A stretch of DNA of 64,000 nt from positions 5,952,001 to 6,016,000 of the forward strand of contig JAHWDD010000002.1 in NCBI GenBank assembly GCA_023897205.1, given 5' to 3'. Below the pieces are notes generated by a model, which saw only the letters and a list, made by a program, of their open reading frames with translations, was not told where the DNA came from and did no database searches. The DNA comes from Exophiala sp. HKRS030. Its lineage: Eukaryota; Ascomycota; Eurotiomycetes; Chaetothyriales; Herpotrichiellaceae. Position numbers and translations under genes: made by a program. This document shows, in pieces, positions 11,828 through 24,442 of the stretch (positions are counted from its first letter, which is position 1; each line of letters opens with the position of its first letter).

Positions 11828-14088
11828 TTAATCAGGGCCAGAAACGCAATACGCGTACCCTACCCACAAATTGCTGCACTCGTCATTGATATATGGATTC
11901 CAAGATCTGAATTGGCTTAACGAGATGAAATACATCCCCGCGATCGCCGTACAGGTATCACCCGACCCAACCGTGTACCATGCGTCACAAACAGGGGCTG
12001 TACCAGGTGTGGTTGGTGCAGGGGCAGGTCGACCAAAGGTTACTGAAGGGCTGTGTGGAGGCTGCGATTGATAAGTTCTAGTTGTGCCGGGCGCTCCAGG
12101 TGATCCTGCACTTCTCGATGTCGTAATGCCTGGGTTTCCGTTGTTGACGAGAGCGACGCTTTTAGGAAAACACGGTCAGATTAGCGTCATCATCGAACAA
12201 CAAGATCGGAAAGGGGAGCGACTGAAAGGCCAGCCAAGATGATAGAGTCATGATGTCGAGCCAAAAAGAAGAAAAGAAGAAAGGCTTACCAGTAATCGAA
12301 CCCCGCCAGGAGGTTTGAGCACGAAGAGTCCAGAGATGGATTCATGTCGACGAGGCCTGAGAACGTGATCCCGAACCGGAGTGCGATGGCCTGGCAATAG
12401 TCCCCGGGTTGGACGGTATAGTACAATCCGCAATTGTCCACCGTGCCCGGCGGGGTTGGTTGTGCATGAGACGCCGTGGTCGTACGGATGGTGGGCTGAG
12501 CAGGACCGTCCACGATCGGTTCGTACAGTCCGCCGGGAGGTCCAACACAGAAGACTTCGCCGGCTCCGATGAAGCGGGTGTCAATTGAGGGATTCCACGT
12601 GAGAAACTGCGTCCGGGTGAAATTGGTGTATCTGGCCAGCAAGGCTTCGACCGACGACGTTTCCGTTTGGACTCCGATAGGACATGAAGGCGGCGCGCAG
12701 ATCCTCGTGTTCATGATCGAGCCACACCTCAGGTAATGGTTCAGTGATAGCATGCCTTGGGCGGGGAATTGGTATTGTAGCGCAAGATCGTTGCAGGTGG
12801 TCCGGCTTGTGACTTCGATGATTCGAGAACAGTCTACTGGTATCATTGGGGTGGCGTCTTCGTCCAGTGGCTCGAATGGGAGCGGATCTTCCTCGAAAAA
12901 TGATTCATCGCTTTTTGAACGTGTTAGCAGCCGCCTCGTGCGGTGGAGATTGAGATGAGGATTTATTTACAAGCCTTTGCCGGTAAGGTTGATGGCAGGT
13001 TCGATAACATCGTACACTTCGCAATTCCGCTTCATATTCGACCATATTTGTTCAGACATTTCACTGGTAATTTGTCAGTTGGGGTTAGACGAAACAACAG
13101 AGGAATGATTCGGCATACTCCCAGGGCAGACCCCAGCGAGATGAATAAGCATATTTAAATCCGTTTCTGTTTATTTATTAGCCAGATGCCCAACGAGACA
13201 CTTGATAATTCGATATCTCACATCATGCAACGCGAGCACTGTATCTCCAGTGGATATTCGTCATACTCTAGTTCCTCTGACCAGCCAAAATTTCCGTCTT
13301 GGACTAAAGGGGCCCGCTCCTTGAAATAATCCACTGCCGTCAATTGATTCGGCGGGAGGAAATTATCGTAGTCAATCGCACCCCCGTACTGTCATCGAAG
13401 GTGTTGATACAATCACCATTCTCGTCAGTCATAATATCAAAGGTACCGGTCGAGAAATCGAAGTTGCATCGAGGAGGATTCTGTGGCCATGTCGCTCCAC
13501 CCTCAGCGACCATCTGCCCAATATTCCATCTGTAAATCAGTCATTAAGTCAGCGTAGCGCGCGAGTTGTAGGGGGTGGTAGGGGGTTTGCACGCACTGAG
13601 CTTCAATGTCAGAACAATAATATCCTGTCCAGTCATCTGTCATGCAAATCAACCCAAGTTTGTACTGGATATGATCCAGCAAATCGCCATATGTGGTCAA
13701 CTGGCCGTCGAGGGAAAACGTCTCAGTGCCACACCCATCTTGAATCGCGCGTGCCAGACGACCCATCGACGAACGACACGAAGTTGAGCACACGCCATCG
13801 AGAGTGCTGGAGTTCCATCCTTCGAGTGTTGTTTTAGTATGGTCTGTGGAGGGCCATGGCGGCACAGTGTTAGGGTAACTAACCGACGTCGTTGATGGGA
13901 TAAGTCACCCATTGAATGATGTTTTCTGCACAGTCAATCTCGGTGTTGAAAGCACGATCACAGCTATAGCTCATAGAATCGGTCAAGACGATTCTCTGGC
14001 CTCCATTATACAGTGTCGTCGCTGATGAAACCGCGATGAGCAAAGCAAACGATGCCAAAGTCCAATAAACCGATATCGCTTTCGTCAT
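11828..14088 (-). CDS. Secreted multi-LysM domain protein (one frame break)
   Basis: Probable secreted chitin-binding LysM protein. The N-terminus is a signal peptide (MTKAISVYWTLASFALLIAVSS..). Proposed exons: 14088-13884, 13843-13597, 13529-13222, 13063-12971, 12910-12290 and 12158-11828. An N-terminal Cys-containing region precedes LysM-type modules: one after VDCSRIIEV, one with YYTVQPGDYCQAIALRFGI, and a last one with WYTVGSGDTCTAIAGMYFI ending just before the stop at 11828. The frame breaks at five C on the plus strand (13381-13385). One extra base restores a continuous frame and makes 602 codons (601 aa). The intron at 12159-12289 completes the usual DYC codon of the LysM end. It is divergent from the chitinase, which suggests joint expression in chitin handling. 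LysM effectors of pathogens and LysM partners of subgroup-C chitinases share this build; which role applies is not visible. Confidence 0.87.
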
Positions 14089-15161
14089 CTTCCGCGCGAT
14101 ACTGTCGACAAGCTCGAAGCCTGAGAATAGGGCTTTTGGGGGAATTATTCAATAAAGAGAGTCTATTCCAGCAGTGATGATTTCTCGTCGTGGCCCTCTC
14201 GTCCCACGGCACCTATGGCAAGACTTCCAGCAGCAAATCCCTGCGTGCGGGTGTGTGATTTCGGCAATGCCCCTACATTCTGCGTCACCGATCTGAAGGG
14301 ATATAGTGTTTGTTCATAGATATTATGACAACGGGGTTCATCCTCGACAAGATCGACGTCGACGTTCACAACTAGAGTTGTATTTATCGGAGACTGTGAT
14401 GCTACGCCACTGGTGAATAATATGGGACCGACAGTGAGCGCTGACCCTTGCAGCTTGCAGCCTTTCCACAGTAAAGTAAATAAACCCCCCAAGTTCTCGA
14501 TCGGGAATACGAATTTTCTTTCACTTATTATGCATACTTATGTCTCTCCATCGGGTAATCTCCTCCACCCAGGGCCTTTCCCTTCCACATGTTCTTGACA
14601 CAATCCATCTCCACGGGTGTGGACATGACATGCAAGTCGACGGCGGGCGAGCCAATGAAACATTGATAATGTAATGTTTGACCCGCCCAATATCGTTACC
14701 CTTGATTAGCGACATGAGCCATTGGCACAATTTTATGTCGCTGTAACTTGACCGACATATCACAATGCGGCTCCGATACCTGTCTGCCGACGATGAGGCG
14801 CTGTCTCTCGCTACCGGCTCTGTGAATAACAAACATATTTTCCAACGCCTCACAACTTCGAATACGGCACGAATGAACACCAGGAGAGTTTGTTGGCGGA
14901 GGGCCCACCAGCAACAGTCTTGCCGTGTATACGTTCGAGGATATCACACGATTGAGCGAAATTGCCATCGACATGGATGGAGCTTGCAAGATTTGTGCTT
15001 ACCCAGGCTCCGTGGACTGTTCACTCCAGACCTACTCCGTACGGCGACAATCACCTGGAGGAAATGTTGTACCACTCGCAGGGTGACATGAATATATGCA
15101 CCGATGATTCTATACTCCTCAGCGCCTTTTTCTCTCACTGTTGCATCTTGACTCGGCAACC
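14089..15161. promoter_or_regulatory. Shared divergent promoter of LysM and chitinase genes
   Basis: About 1.07 kb separates the two start codons on opposite strands. No coding signal is evident. It is the only place for the promoters of both genes, so common regulation is likely by position; no specific operator is recognised. Confidence 0.6.
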
Positions 15162-18100
15162 ATGTTGCGAGTTGGAGGATTTCAGCTTTATCTTTTGTTT
15201 GCCGCTCTGTCCATTTTCGTTGAAGTTTCTGTCGCGCAAGACTACTCTTGCTCTGCTTCTCAGCCTTGCAGTCAGGGTTGCTGCTCACGAAGCGGCTACT
15301 GCGGTTTCGGGCCAGATTTCTGCTCTGCTGATAATTGCGTCGGGACCTGTGATGCTAAAGCAGAATGTGGGCGTGAGTATAAATGATTGTTGGGGGTCGA
15401 TTTCATCACTGATATGGCTCAGAATATGCCCCTGAAGGGCAGTCAGCCTGTCCCTTAAATGTTTGTTGCTCTCAGTACGGGTAAGGCCTTGGTCCGGACC
15501 GTGTACCAAATCTCTCAGCGCTCTGATAATCACCAGTTATTGCGGAACGACTGCCGACTTCTGTGGCGATGGATGTCAATCTGGCTGTGCACGACCATTC
15601 ATACCGTAATGACACCGACTTCGCACATTCTCCACTTACTGACGAAGTCTCAGCTCCTGTGGAGGATCATCAGCCGATAGAAGGACTATTGGGTACTACG
15701 AGAGTTGGTCTTACGAACGGCCTTGCGACTCTTGGAAACCCGAAAATATCAACCCCAAGCTGTGGACCCATCTCAACTATGCCTTTGCTCTGATAGACTC
15801 TAACTATAAGATCTCCTCGATGAATTCCTACGATGTCCAACTGTATCCCCGGGTTACTGGCCTCAAAGCGATCAATCCTTCGCTCAAGGTTTTCATCTCC
15901 ATAGGTGGTTGGGATGCCGGTGGAAAGATCTTCTCAGACATGGTAAGCAGTGCCAGCCACAGGAGGAGCTTCATTGATTCGGCAATCGCCTTTATGCACT
16001 CGTACAGCTTCGATGGTATCGACATTGATTGGGAATACCCTGTGGCAGACGATCGGGGTGGTGTGGAAGCAGATTTCAGCAATTTCGTGACTTTCATGGA
16101 AGAACTCAAATCTGCTTGCGGTACAAGATATGGAGTTACACTTACGCTCCCATCGTCATACTGTGTGTCGAAAGTCCCGCTACGAAATAGATCGCATCTC
16201 TGACCAGGTTTACAGGGTATCTTCAGGGCTTCGATATTGTCAATCTAGCCAACAATGTGGACTGGGTAAATCGATTGGGATTTCGATTCACTCTTAGAGA
16301 TATTGGCTAATACGATTTCCTAGTTCAATTTTATGTCATACGACATCCACGGTACTTGGGATGGCAACAACCGATTTACAAGAGCCGTTGTAGCACCCCA
16401 TACGAACTTGACGGGTGGGTGTCTATTCGATAGCACCATATGAATATTGAAACTGACATGGTTCAGAAATCTCTCAAGGCCTGGAGCTGCTGTGGCGCAA
16501 TCGAATCGATCCGGCGAAGGTCGTGCTTGGATTGGGATTCTATGGAAGATCCTTCACCTTAGCCGATGCATCGTGCAACGAACCTGGATGTCCTTTCAGC
16601 AGCGGAGGAGCACCAGGTTCTTGCACAAGAACTTCCGGCGTTCTTTCTAACGCTGAGATCCAACGAGTTATCCGTAACCGTTCACTGACTCCGACATTTG
16701 ATAGTGAGGCTGGCGTTAAATACATTGTTTGGGACTCGGATCAATGGTTTAATAGTATCCCATGATCAGTCGAACAGCAGTATACTAACGTCTACACTCC
16801 AGGGTCTCGTATGATGACGCGGATACCATGAGGATCAAGAAGGAATTTGCCAACAATCACTGTCTCGGTGGAACAATGGTCTGGGCGCTTGACCTAGATG
16901 ACCCCAACGACGCCAGGTCCAGCAGGATGATCAGCGTCGAGGCCCTGAGAAATCTCGGGGATGACATTGACCTGAATCCTGTTTACGCGCAGCAAAAGAT
17001 GGAAGCCATAAACACCCAAAATAACATCAACCTTATGATCATCTGGACTGATTGTATGAAAAATCCCACTTGTCCTCCTGGCTATAGGCAGCTCACAACC
17101 GGTCATGGAAAGGTTAGTCGTGAACACACACCCTCAAACGTTTTTTACCGTGGATCAGAGTCATCTAACTGAATTGCCCACAGATTTTTGACGCAGATCG
17201 AGGCGCAGTGACGGCAAACGGTTGCCACGGTGGATGGGGAGGGTATAACCGTGCCCTTTGTGTCGAGGAAGGTGTATACATCCCGGAGCAGTGTACGTGG
17301 GTAGGTAAAGCCGGAGCGTGCAAAGAGACTTGCCCACCAGGCATGCTACTGGTGACCACCAATTCTCACGTCGGCAGTAAATCATGCAACAACGGTCACT
17401 TCAAGAGTTACTGCTGTTCGGCGTTTTATGCAAACAGTATCGAAACTTGCCCTCCCACAAATGCAGGGAACGCCTTGTCCGGTGGACTTGCGAAGAGATA
17501 TTCCGGAGAACCACGACTAGGCACCAAGATGGAATGCGAGGCGAATATCTATGGCCTTGCCGGCTTTGCCATGACGGTAGCCGGCACTTATATTCTCATA
17601 CATATCCCTGGAGCATGGTATTTCCAACTCGGCCGTGGCTGGATTTGGATTCCTCAGACTAACTTAGCTTACACCCCAGCAAGTTCGGTTCCAGCATGCA
17701 CAACGACGACGACCGAATTGGTACAAACGACCACCATCACTGCATCACCTAAAACGACTGGTTGCGACTACAAAAAATATCCACAGCCTTGCGCTCACTA
17801 CTTGTCGGTGGTCCGTGGGCAGAAATCACTCGAAACCATGACCTGCGCGTTTTCCAAACCGACCAGTGCCCGGTCAGCTCCAGCGGATTGGGCAAGGCAA
17901 CACGCAACCTCGTGGCGCTATTGGGTGAGCAGGCCGGTCCCGGGCAACGTAGATTCGTGCGATAGAGACGAGTACCCGCCCTGGGCTTTTATGGGAACCG
18001 ACCTGCAAGGAAACTCCAACTACGAACAATGGGTCCGCTGGGTACCTGCCTCTCACAACCGGGGCGCGGGCCACCTATGGGGCGACGTGTGTAAAACTCC

Positions 18101-18873
18101 CAAGAGTTCGGTCAACGTCCAAGGGGGCCGATTCAGAACTCGATATGTACAGAATACAAACACATCACCTACACGATGAATGCGTTTCGATTGACATCTG
18201 AGAACTTCCCCGCCACCTTTCTGGACGACGGACTGAGCGACAACCCATGCCTACCGACATCCCTGACGGATGATGTGGGCTTTGCCTTGTTGACAGATGA
18301 TGTCTGGTACGGCGCTTTAGTGAACCAAGGTCATAAGAAATCAGAGTATGCGCTCAAGACAATCCCCGCATCATTGGTCAACGGCCGCAACCCTCCTCGT
18401 CCCTATAGAGGGAATTCTGCCAAGCGTTGGTTGAGCGATGAGTTCCTGGAAGGACTCGATCCCGACGACATCGTGGTCGACGACGGTAACTCCACACGAA
18501 AAGCAACCGACCAAGAGCTGTGGGAACATCATGGGTTAAAAAGGTGCGAGTCCAAAGGTTGTGCTGTCGAGTACATCAATGGGGAAAAATTCGTCAATAT
18601 CAACGACGCCGCCGCCGCTTCTTTACTAGACCAATCATCACCCCCCTGACCGATGCTCCCTCGACAAAGTCTTCCTTGGTGATCGTGCCGACGACCACAC
18701 CCGTCCATCCCAGCGGGACGAATGGACAAACCGCCACGCCGCAGGTACAAGCCAGCGCAGTCTCTAGGCCAGTCAACACTGGCGAAGCGAGATCGGAACG
18801 GAGGGCAAAAAGGCATAGTCATGGGCACAGGCATCGCCACCTCGGGGAGCGTCATCACGGTCAGTATTTCTAA
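15162..18873 (+). CDS. Subgroup-C GH18 chitinase with CBM18 domains, killer-toxin alpha-like (two frame breaks)
   Basis: Large secreted chitinase resembling the alpha subunit of yeast killer toxins. Order: signal peptide (MLRVGGFQLYLLFAALS..), two tandem Cys-rich CBM18 chitin-binding modules (GCCSRSGYCGFG and CCSQYG split by an intron), GH18 domain with the catalytic DxxDxDxE motif FDGIDIDWEYP, a Cys-rich region (TNGHG-type, CPPG..), then a C-terminal part with CDRDEYPPWAF and a following P..N.GAG.LW motif resembling NucA/NucB-type nucleases. Nine exons; all eight introns have GT..AG ends and consistent phases. The last exon (17184-18873) changes frame at G5 (18123-18127) and C6 (18641-18646). 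One base at each site closes the frame at the stop ending 18873, for 1,090 codons in total. An in-frame ATG at 15141 is an alternative start. Confidence 0.88.
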
Positions 18874-19533
18874 TTTTTTGGCCGATCACTTCACATACGA
18901 TCATTCTACATACGAGGGGGGAAATAGCACGTCTTGCCTATAATTTTTCTCTTCGCCAGGGGTATATATTCTTAGCAAAAACAAATATTTTAGACAAATA
19001 ACGTCAGTACTGGAAAGTATGTTGATGTCGATCTAGCGGACTATTTGCAATCTCCATTGATCAGCAATTGGAAGTTTTCTGTCCACAGCCTTGTAATTAG
19101 GGACATTGATATGGACTGCCATTAGACCCAAAAAATCCAAGACCAAAGGGGTAGGCGGTGGCTCGGATCAAGTCTAGAGGGGATCAAATTTGCGATGGTT
19201 GTGCAAGTCACCGAATATCAAGCGAAGACATAACACCAGCCAGAGCCGGCCAGAACGAGGATAAACTTGCTCCGAATCGAGTGCTTAGATCGAAGCTTCG
19301 AAAGCTGACCTGTTCCGTTTTCCGCGAGCTAGATCATCGCAGACAAATGGACCCGAGTAGATGGCAAGATAGATAAAGAAGCGACTAATTTATTGTTTCT
19401 TCACAGACATCACCCCGAATAAGGATAGCTGATACGGGGAAGTAGGCCTCACAATAGAGAGCCCGGGTGTGCTGAAGCGCCAGGCCTGAAATTGAGGGTG
19501 AAAAGGGAACAAAAATATCGAAACTAGCTCTAC
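18874..19533. other. Intergenic, convergent 3' ends
   Basis: 660 bp between the 3' end of the chitinase (plus) and the 3' end of the hypothetical gene (minus). Nothing recognisable seen. Confidence 0.5.
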
Positions 19534-20532
19534 TCACCTCTCGTCAAGAATCTGCTGCAACGGAACATCAACACTATCCACATCATTCCAAACCTGCTCA
19601 CATTCGGCCGCCCACTTGACCTTATCGAAACGATCGGGCCATCCGTATTGGCTGGCCAGAATGTATCTCAGGTGATAATATCGTTTCTCGAACTCGTCTG
19701 GGTTGTCGTATCTAGATCGCATGGATCGGACGGCGGCGTCCGTCGTGGTTGGAGTGATTATCGGAACAGGTGGTTCGTTGACGATGGAGAATTCTACGTC
19801 CCCATAGCCCCAGGGGATGGTTTTCAGGGTCTGCAGGTCCGAGACACACTCTTCAAGGAAGGCGGGGAGAGACCTGGGTGGGCAGAAGGAGAAGTATGTT
19901 TTTCTGTCGGCTTCTGCGGGTTCGTTCTCTTCGTCATCGGGAGTATCCCAGTGTTGCTCCAACACGTTGTACACGCGGATAGAATCTATAATGATGAGTG
20001 AATAATCTAAAGGGCTCAGAATAGATGGAAATGAGGGAGTACAGGGGTGGTGAAACCGTATAGGTATAGGTCGAAATCACTCACTTTCATCTAGATTCAA
20101 AATCAAGTAGAATCCATGAAGATTCTTAGCCATCCCTAATGCCAACTCGCTCGGCCCTAGCGTGATCCCATCTTCAGGTTCAAAGTCAAAGACGCGTCTC
20201 GCATCTCGCAGCTGCTCTTCATCTATACAGAGTGAGATCTCGGTCTCCGGGCGGTAAATATAGTAGCGACCTTTCAACCACTCCGTGACGTACGGCACAC
20301 GTTCGAGTAGTGAGACGACTTTCGGGGACAGGTCTAGGCTTGAGAATAGGTCGCGGGTGCTTTGTGGGAAGTCGTGTCGTGCGGTTGGTGTTCCAGGGGA
20401 GTTAGCTGCGTCAGGCGGGAAAACGAGGTCTCCTGGACGAAAATGGCAGAGATCATTGTAGATTTTGAAGATTTGATTGATTTGGTTGGCGATGGTGTCC
20501 TCATCATACGGTGGGAATACCTCCAAAGACAT
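19534..20532 (-). CDS. Conserved-looking hypothetical protein
   Basis: Two exons, 20532-20085 and 19985-19534, joined by a 99-nt GT..AG intron in phase 1, give 300 codons (299 aa). The protein is acidic and soluble with no signal peptide or membrane segment: an N-terminal part (SLEVFPPYDEDTIANQINQI) and a C-terminal half rich in aromatic and charged residues (YYHLRYILASQYGWPDRF). I do not recognise a family. Coding character is supported by the clean splice, even amino-acid composition and lack of breaks. No functional statement is possible from the neighbours. Confidence 0.72.
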
Positions 20533-22111
20533 TTGGTCTTGTCAGGGTTTATGTCAGGCTGTGCAACTTTGGGCGCACACTAAATAGTATTCCTGGAGCT
20601 TAGGGCACTTGGGTCTTCGAGTCACATTTATGTAAGTCTTACCAGTTGAACCACGGGCCTTTCACAAGGTCGAGCGTTGTTGTTCTTAGTGACGCCGAAG
20701 ATTGCTCTCAAGCGTGTTCAAGCGAGCGACATTGGCCCGCGCCACATGTGTCGGACTCCCGAAACCCCGGGTATCTTTAGGCACAATTTTGGGATGTTAT
20801 GCATTTACAAGGATACAGTTCTCGGAGTCGAGACAACCCCGGCGGGTCAGGAATTCTAGGAGTGAGGCCAAAACATACTCACGTGACTGATAACACGTGA
20901 TTTAAATCTTGCAAAACCGCCAAAGAGGAATCCTATTAAATCTGTTTCAGCGCGGCACAGAAAGTAGTCATCTGTTGGATTTAGGAGCCCTTGCTGCGCT
21001 GAACCAGACCCTGTGCGTCGTCGACGCCCCTGTTGCGCTGAATGACTCATTGTCAGCTGAATCTGGAGCTTGATGCTCAATATTCCCTATCCACACTCAT
21101 TATATAGAGGAGGAAGAACCCTCATCTATAGACACTCAGATAGAATTCAATACAATCCCATTTGCGCGTGTTGAGCACTCCCCGATTCGACGCTCGCAAA
21201 GCTGACATCAACTTTGAACCTCTAATACCGTGCTCTGAAAAGCCAAGATGAGTAAAATCTGCATGTAACTACGGAATGGAGCGACGTAGCACCGGGGGAA
21301 GTTGAGGAAGCAAGGCACAGCGACAGGAATCAGATAGGACAGCGAGGAATAACACGGTCCTCCAGGAATTCAGTATTTATAATCTGGCAAAGCCGACAAG
21401 CATGCTGGCAAACTATCCATTACCGAATTTGGCCACTTCGCGAATCCTGCTGGTTTCAGTATAGTCCATACCACAGCCGCTGGAGATCTCCGAGCACACA
21501 GCCCAGCGCCATAACCGCCAACTCACACCCAGGAGACAACGTTTTCTTGCCTAAAACTACCCACTCTGTCCTCTTCAGGAAATCCTTTCGAGGCTAGGTG
21601 GCTAGGTAACGCAACATACGGAGTACTCTTCTACCGTCTCACTACGCAAGATCCTTAACAGCCCCCAAACTGTAGCCTACCACTAAAGATTTTGACTCGT
21701 ATTCAGGAGTGACATCGCAATCTTGGGGTAGAGCGATCGCCTGGCAAACTAATACACTTCCGGAAATCCATTCATGAATTTAGCTTTCTTTTGTTGACTT
21801 TCGGTTGCAGCATTGCCAGCACAAGGGCAAAGTGGCCGTGGATCAAACTCAGAGGCTAGTTCTACGGAGTACAACTTCACATCACTGCCTACCTCGCGAA
21901 AGAGTCCCTTTACAGGTTTCACGTTGACGATGAAGGAAAAACCCAGCCATGAATGTGACGCAACTTGGGATCATTCATCTTATAAGTAAGTCTGAAGGTA
22001 GGTCGATTTGGAACTTTGGTCATACCAATTCAGTATACGACAATTTTCCCCTTGCTCAAGAGCCGTCTTACGAGATCAGAAACATAGAGACCTAGAAATC
22101 TAGTCAACAAG
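20533..22111. other. Intergenic, divergent promoters with two E-boxes
   Basis: About 1.6 kb between divergent genes. It holds two CACGTG E-boxes (20880-20885 and 20894-20899) and two exact TACGGAGTA motifs (21617-21625, 21863-21871). No coding region or RNA gene is supported. Confidence 0.6.
20880..20899. promoter_or_regulatory. Pair of E-boxes (CACGTG)
   Basis: Two palindromic CACGTG sites 14 bp apart (start to start). CACGTG is bound by bHLH factors such as Cbf1, Pho4 and their relatives. Function here is inferred only from the motif; the nearest start codon is 20532 (minus), about 350 bp away. Confidence 0.45.
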
Positions 22112-23644
22112 ATGGGACTATTCAACGACAAGTCCGCATCACACGAGTGTCTAATGCCCTCAACCCTCGTTGGTGGTAAGTCACTGTCAAAAGCTCATCA
22201 GAGCTAGTTGCTAAATATCACTCAGATGCTCAGGAGCCATTCATCAGCAAATTGACCTTCCGCCAGTTCAACATGTGCATCTCGGGTACATGTGCGGCTA
22301 TTTCCTGTATATCAATATTCATCCTGATGGCCAGACACGCAACCCACTTCAGCAAGCCTAACGAGCAAACCAAGTAGGTTCCTCACAGAGATGCTCGAAT
22401 ATTATAGAATATGCATTTTACTAAACATCATATGTATACAGGATCCTCAAGATATGTACCCTGATCCCCTTGAGTCAGTCTTAAACTTCATCACCATCGT
22501 CGAACCAAACTCATTCGTATACCTGGAGCCATGGCTCAACGTGTTCCAAGCCTGGGCATTGGGCAGTTTCTTCCTGCTTCTTTGCGAATTTGTTTCCCCA
22601 AGTCCACAATTTCGAGATGTCTTCTTCGCCGCTCTGGAAGTACCCAGAAGACGTAGGAGTAAGGGCTCCGCCATGGGTGGTTTGGAATGGTATCGCGTAA
22701 GTAAACCCATCATACGATCATCCATCTGAGAAACAGCTGACTGATCATATCTTACGCCTTAGAAAAAATGGTTTTCCATCTTCCAATATGTTCTAGTCGC
22801 AATCGGGGTAGCAATCGCGACAGCCATCACGCAAGCTGCGCATGTCTATTGCCTGGAGAGCAACAAAGCGTACTTCGCGCATCTCTGGGTGAGCCACACA
22901 ACATGGATCGTTCCACACTAGTATTCAATAGAACTGACACAGCGTTCAGCTCACGGTTGTCATCGACATCTCGATCGTCGTCGCCTTAATTGCACTCCTC
23001 GCTTTCTACAACGCACTGAAACACGATTTGAAGCATCACAAACCTCTGGCGAAATTTGTGGCCTTTAAGATCATCATTCTCCTAACGTTCTTGCAAAAGG
23101 TATGCCATCTAGTTGTGCATATTGCTTTGACGCATTCTCACGAAATTTGACATCCATATCCAGCTACTAACGTTCCCCATCCCAGATTCTCTTCCAAATC
23201 CTCCGAGGCACCTCCGTTCTGAAAGAAAGCGCAACCATGACATGGGCCGACGTCAATATCGGTCTTCAGACAATGATTGTCTGTATCGAAATGGTTCCTA
23301 TCTCACTCTACTTCCACTACGCGTACGATGCCGGATCGTACAATCTCGCCAACCCACGACCCTTGGCGGTCTCTGAGGTCTCTAACACTGGACGTCCATC
23401 TGACCTCGAAGGAAACTCAGGTTACAACGTACAACTAATGTCTCCAGGGCAGACACGCCAGCCCCATCATCAGGGGATCTACTACGGCGGGCCACTTGGC
23501 TTGAAGGCTTGGGCCACAGTACCGGATCCAAGGGAGATTATCCGTGCGATTCGATTCGCCTTTGCCATGCGATCAGAAGCCGCAAAGTTAAACAGGAATT
23601 ATATTAGTGGACACGCTCCACCTACGTATTCTGGCCGCAACTAG
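22112..23644 (+). CDS. Ost-alpha/TMEM184-like membrane protein (DUF300), one frame break
   Basis: Seven-helix membrane protein of the organic solute transporter alpha / TMEM184 family; fungal members are poorly characterised and may act at vacuole or plasma membranes. Six exons: 22112-22175, 22226-22373, 22442-22696, 22763-22888, 22950-23099, 23186-23644. Family features are HATHFSKPNEQTKILKI, LIPL.., PWLNVFQAWALGSFFLLLCEF and LLTFLQKILFQ. The frame slips at C4 (22466-22469), just after the CTLIP motif. One more base gives 401 codons (400 aa) with all introns in phase. The tail is cytosolic and polar (NYISGHAPPTYSGRN) with a PPTY motif that could bind a WW domain. The family is clear; the substrate is not. 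Confidence 0.87.
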
Positions 23645-24442
23645 CATCAGCAGGGTTTGGTTCCTCGGTCGCTCTACACCATGTCTGTGATTATTGCGGG
23701 TTGCTTGTGAGTCCAGAATGTACATTTATTCTTTGTCCACCCAACATTCCTAGAGCATACTCTATCATCAAGTTACAATAGCGGCATCATTGAGTGGTAC
23801 GGCCGCCAGGGACAAGAGACGGCGAGATTTGTTCTGTATTTAACAGGTTTAATATGCTTATCATGTTATGTGGTATCTATGACTATGGTATTAAAGTATC
23901 TCGTTGAAAATTGTGCTGATATAAAGTTGCAGAAAGTCTGGTTCTAGGCAGAAGGGTATCCACACCAGATGGAAATCCAACCATATTTCAAGTCTTGACT
24001 CATCCAGGTCGCGTGATTCGCTTCGTGCGGATCCCGTCTTGACCAGAATAGAACATTATAAGGCGGGATTGTTGTTTAGTGTCACAAAACTTGTGAACAG
24101 CCAGGTGAAATCTCCTCAGCCTCTACCGCGCCGAGTAAAATGGCCGAGAAAAGTACAGACTTGCAAGGTTGCTCTACGGCTTTCTACCTTGACCGCGAAG
24201 AAGAAACCTCGAGACCAGTCTCTCCCATCCATGACCCATATCTCGATCGTACAACTTGATTTATCTTACTCGGGACTCATCTCCAGATCCACTGCCTACC
24301 TATCCCAGACATCCCACCCATCAAGCCTCTTCCTAGCACAGATTCACCTCGAGCATCTCACCCTCCTGAGTGAGGTAAGTCACAACAATCCATATTCCAG
24401 CAAACCACTCCACAACCCCATAAACATACAACCATCAACAAA
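23645..24442. other. Intergenic, tandem plus-strand genes
   Basis: About 800 bp holding the 3' end of the DUF300 gene and the promoter of the phosphoesterase gene. A 144-codon open frame (24039-24473) has no recognisable features and reads through the likely leader. Confidence 0.5.

Noticed and set aside
20590..20670. tRNA-like stretch on minus (GTGGTTCAACTGGTAAGA)
   Set aside because: The A-box-like piece has no proper B box and the acceptor arms do not pair.
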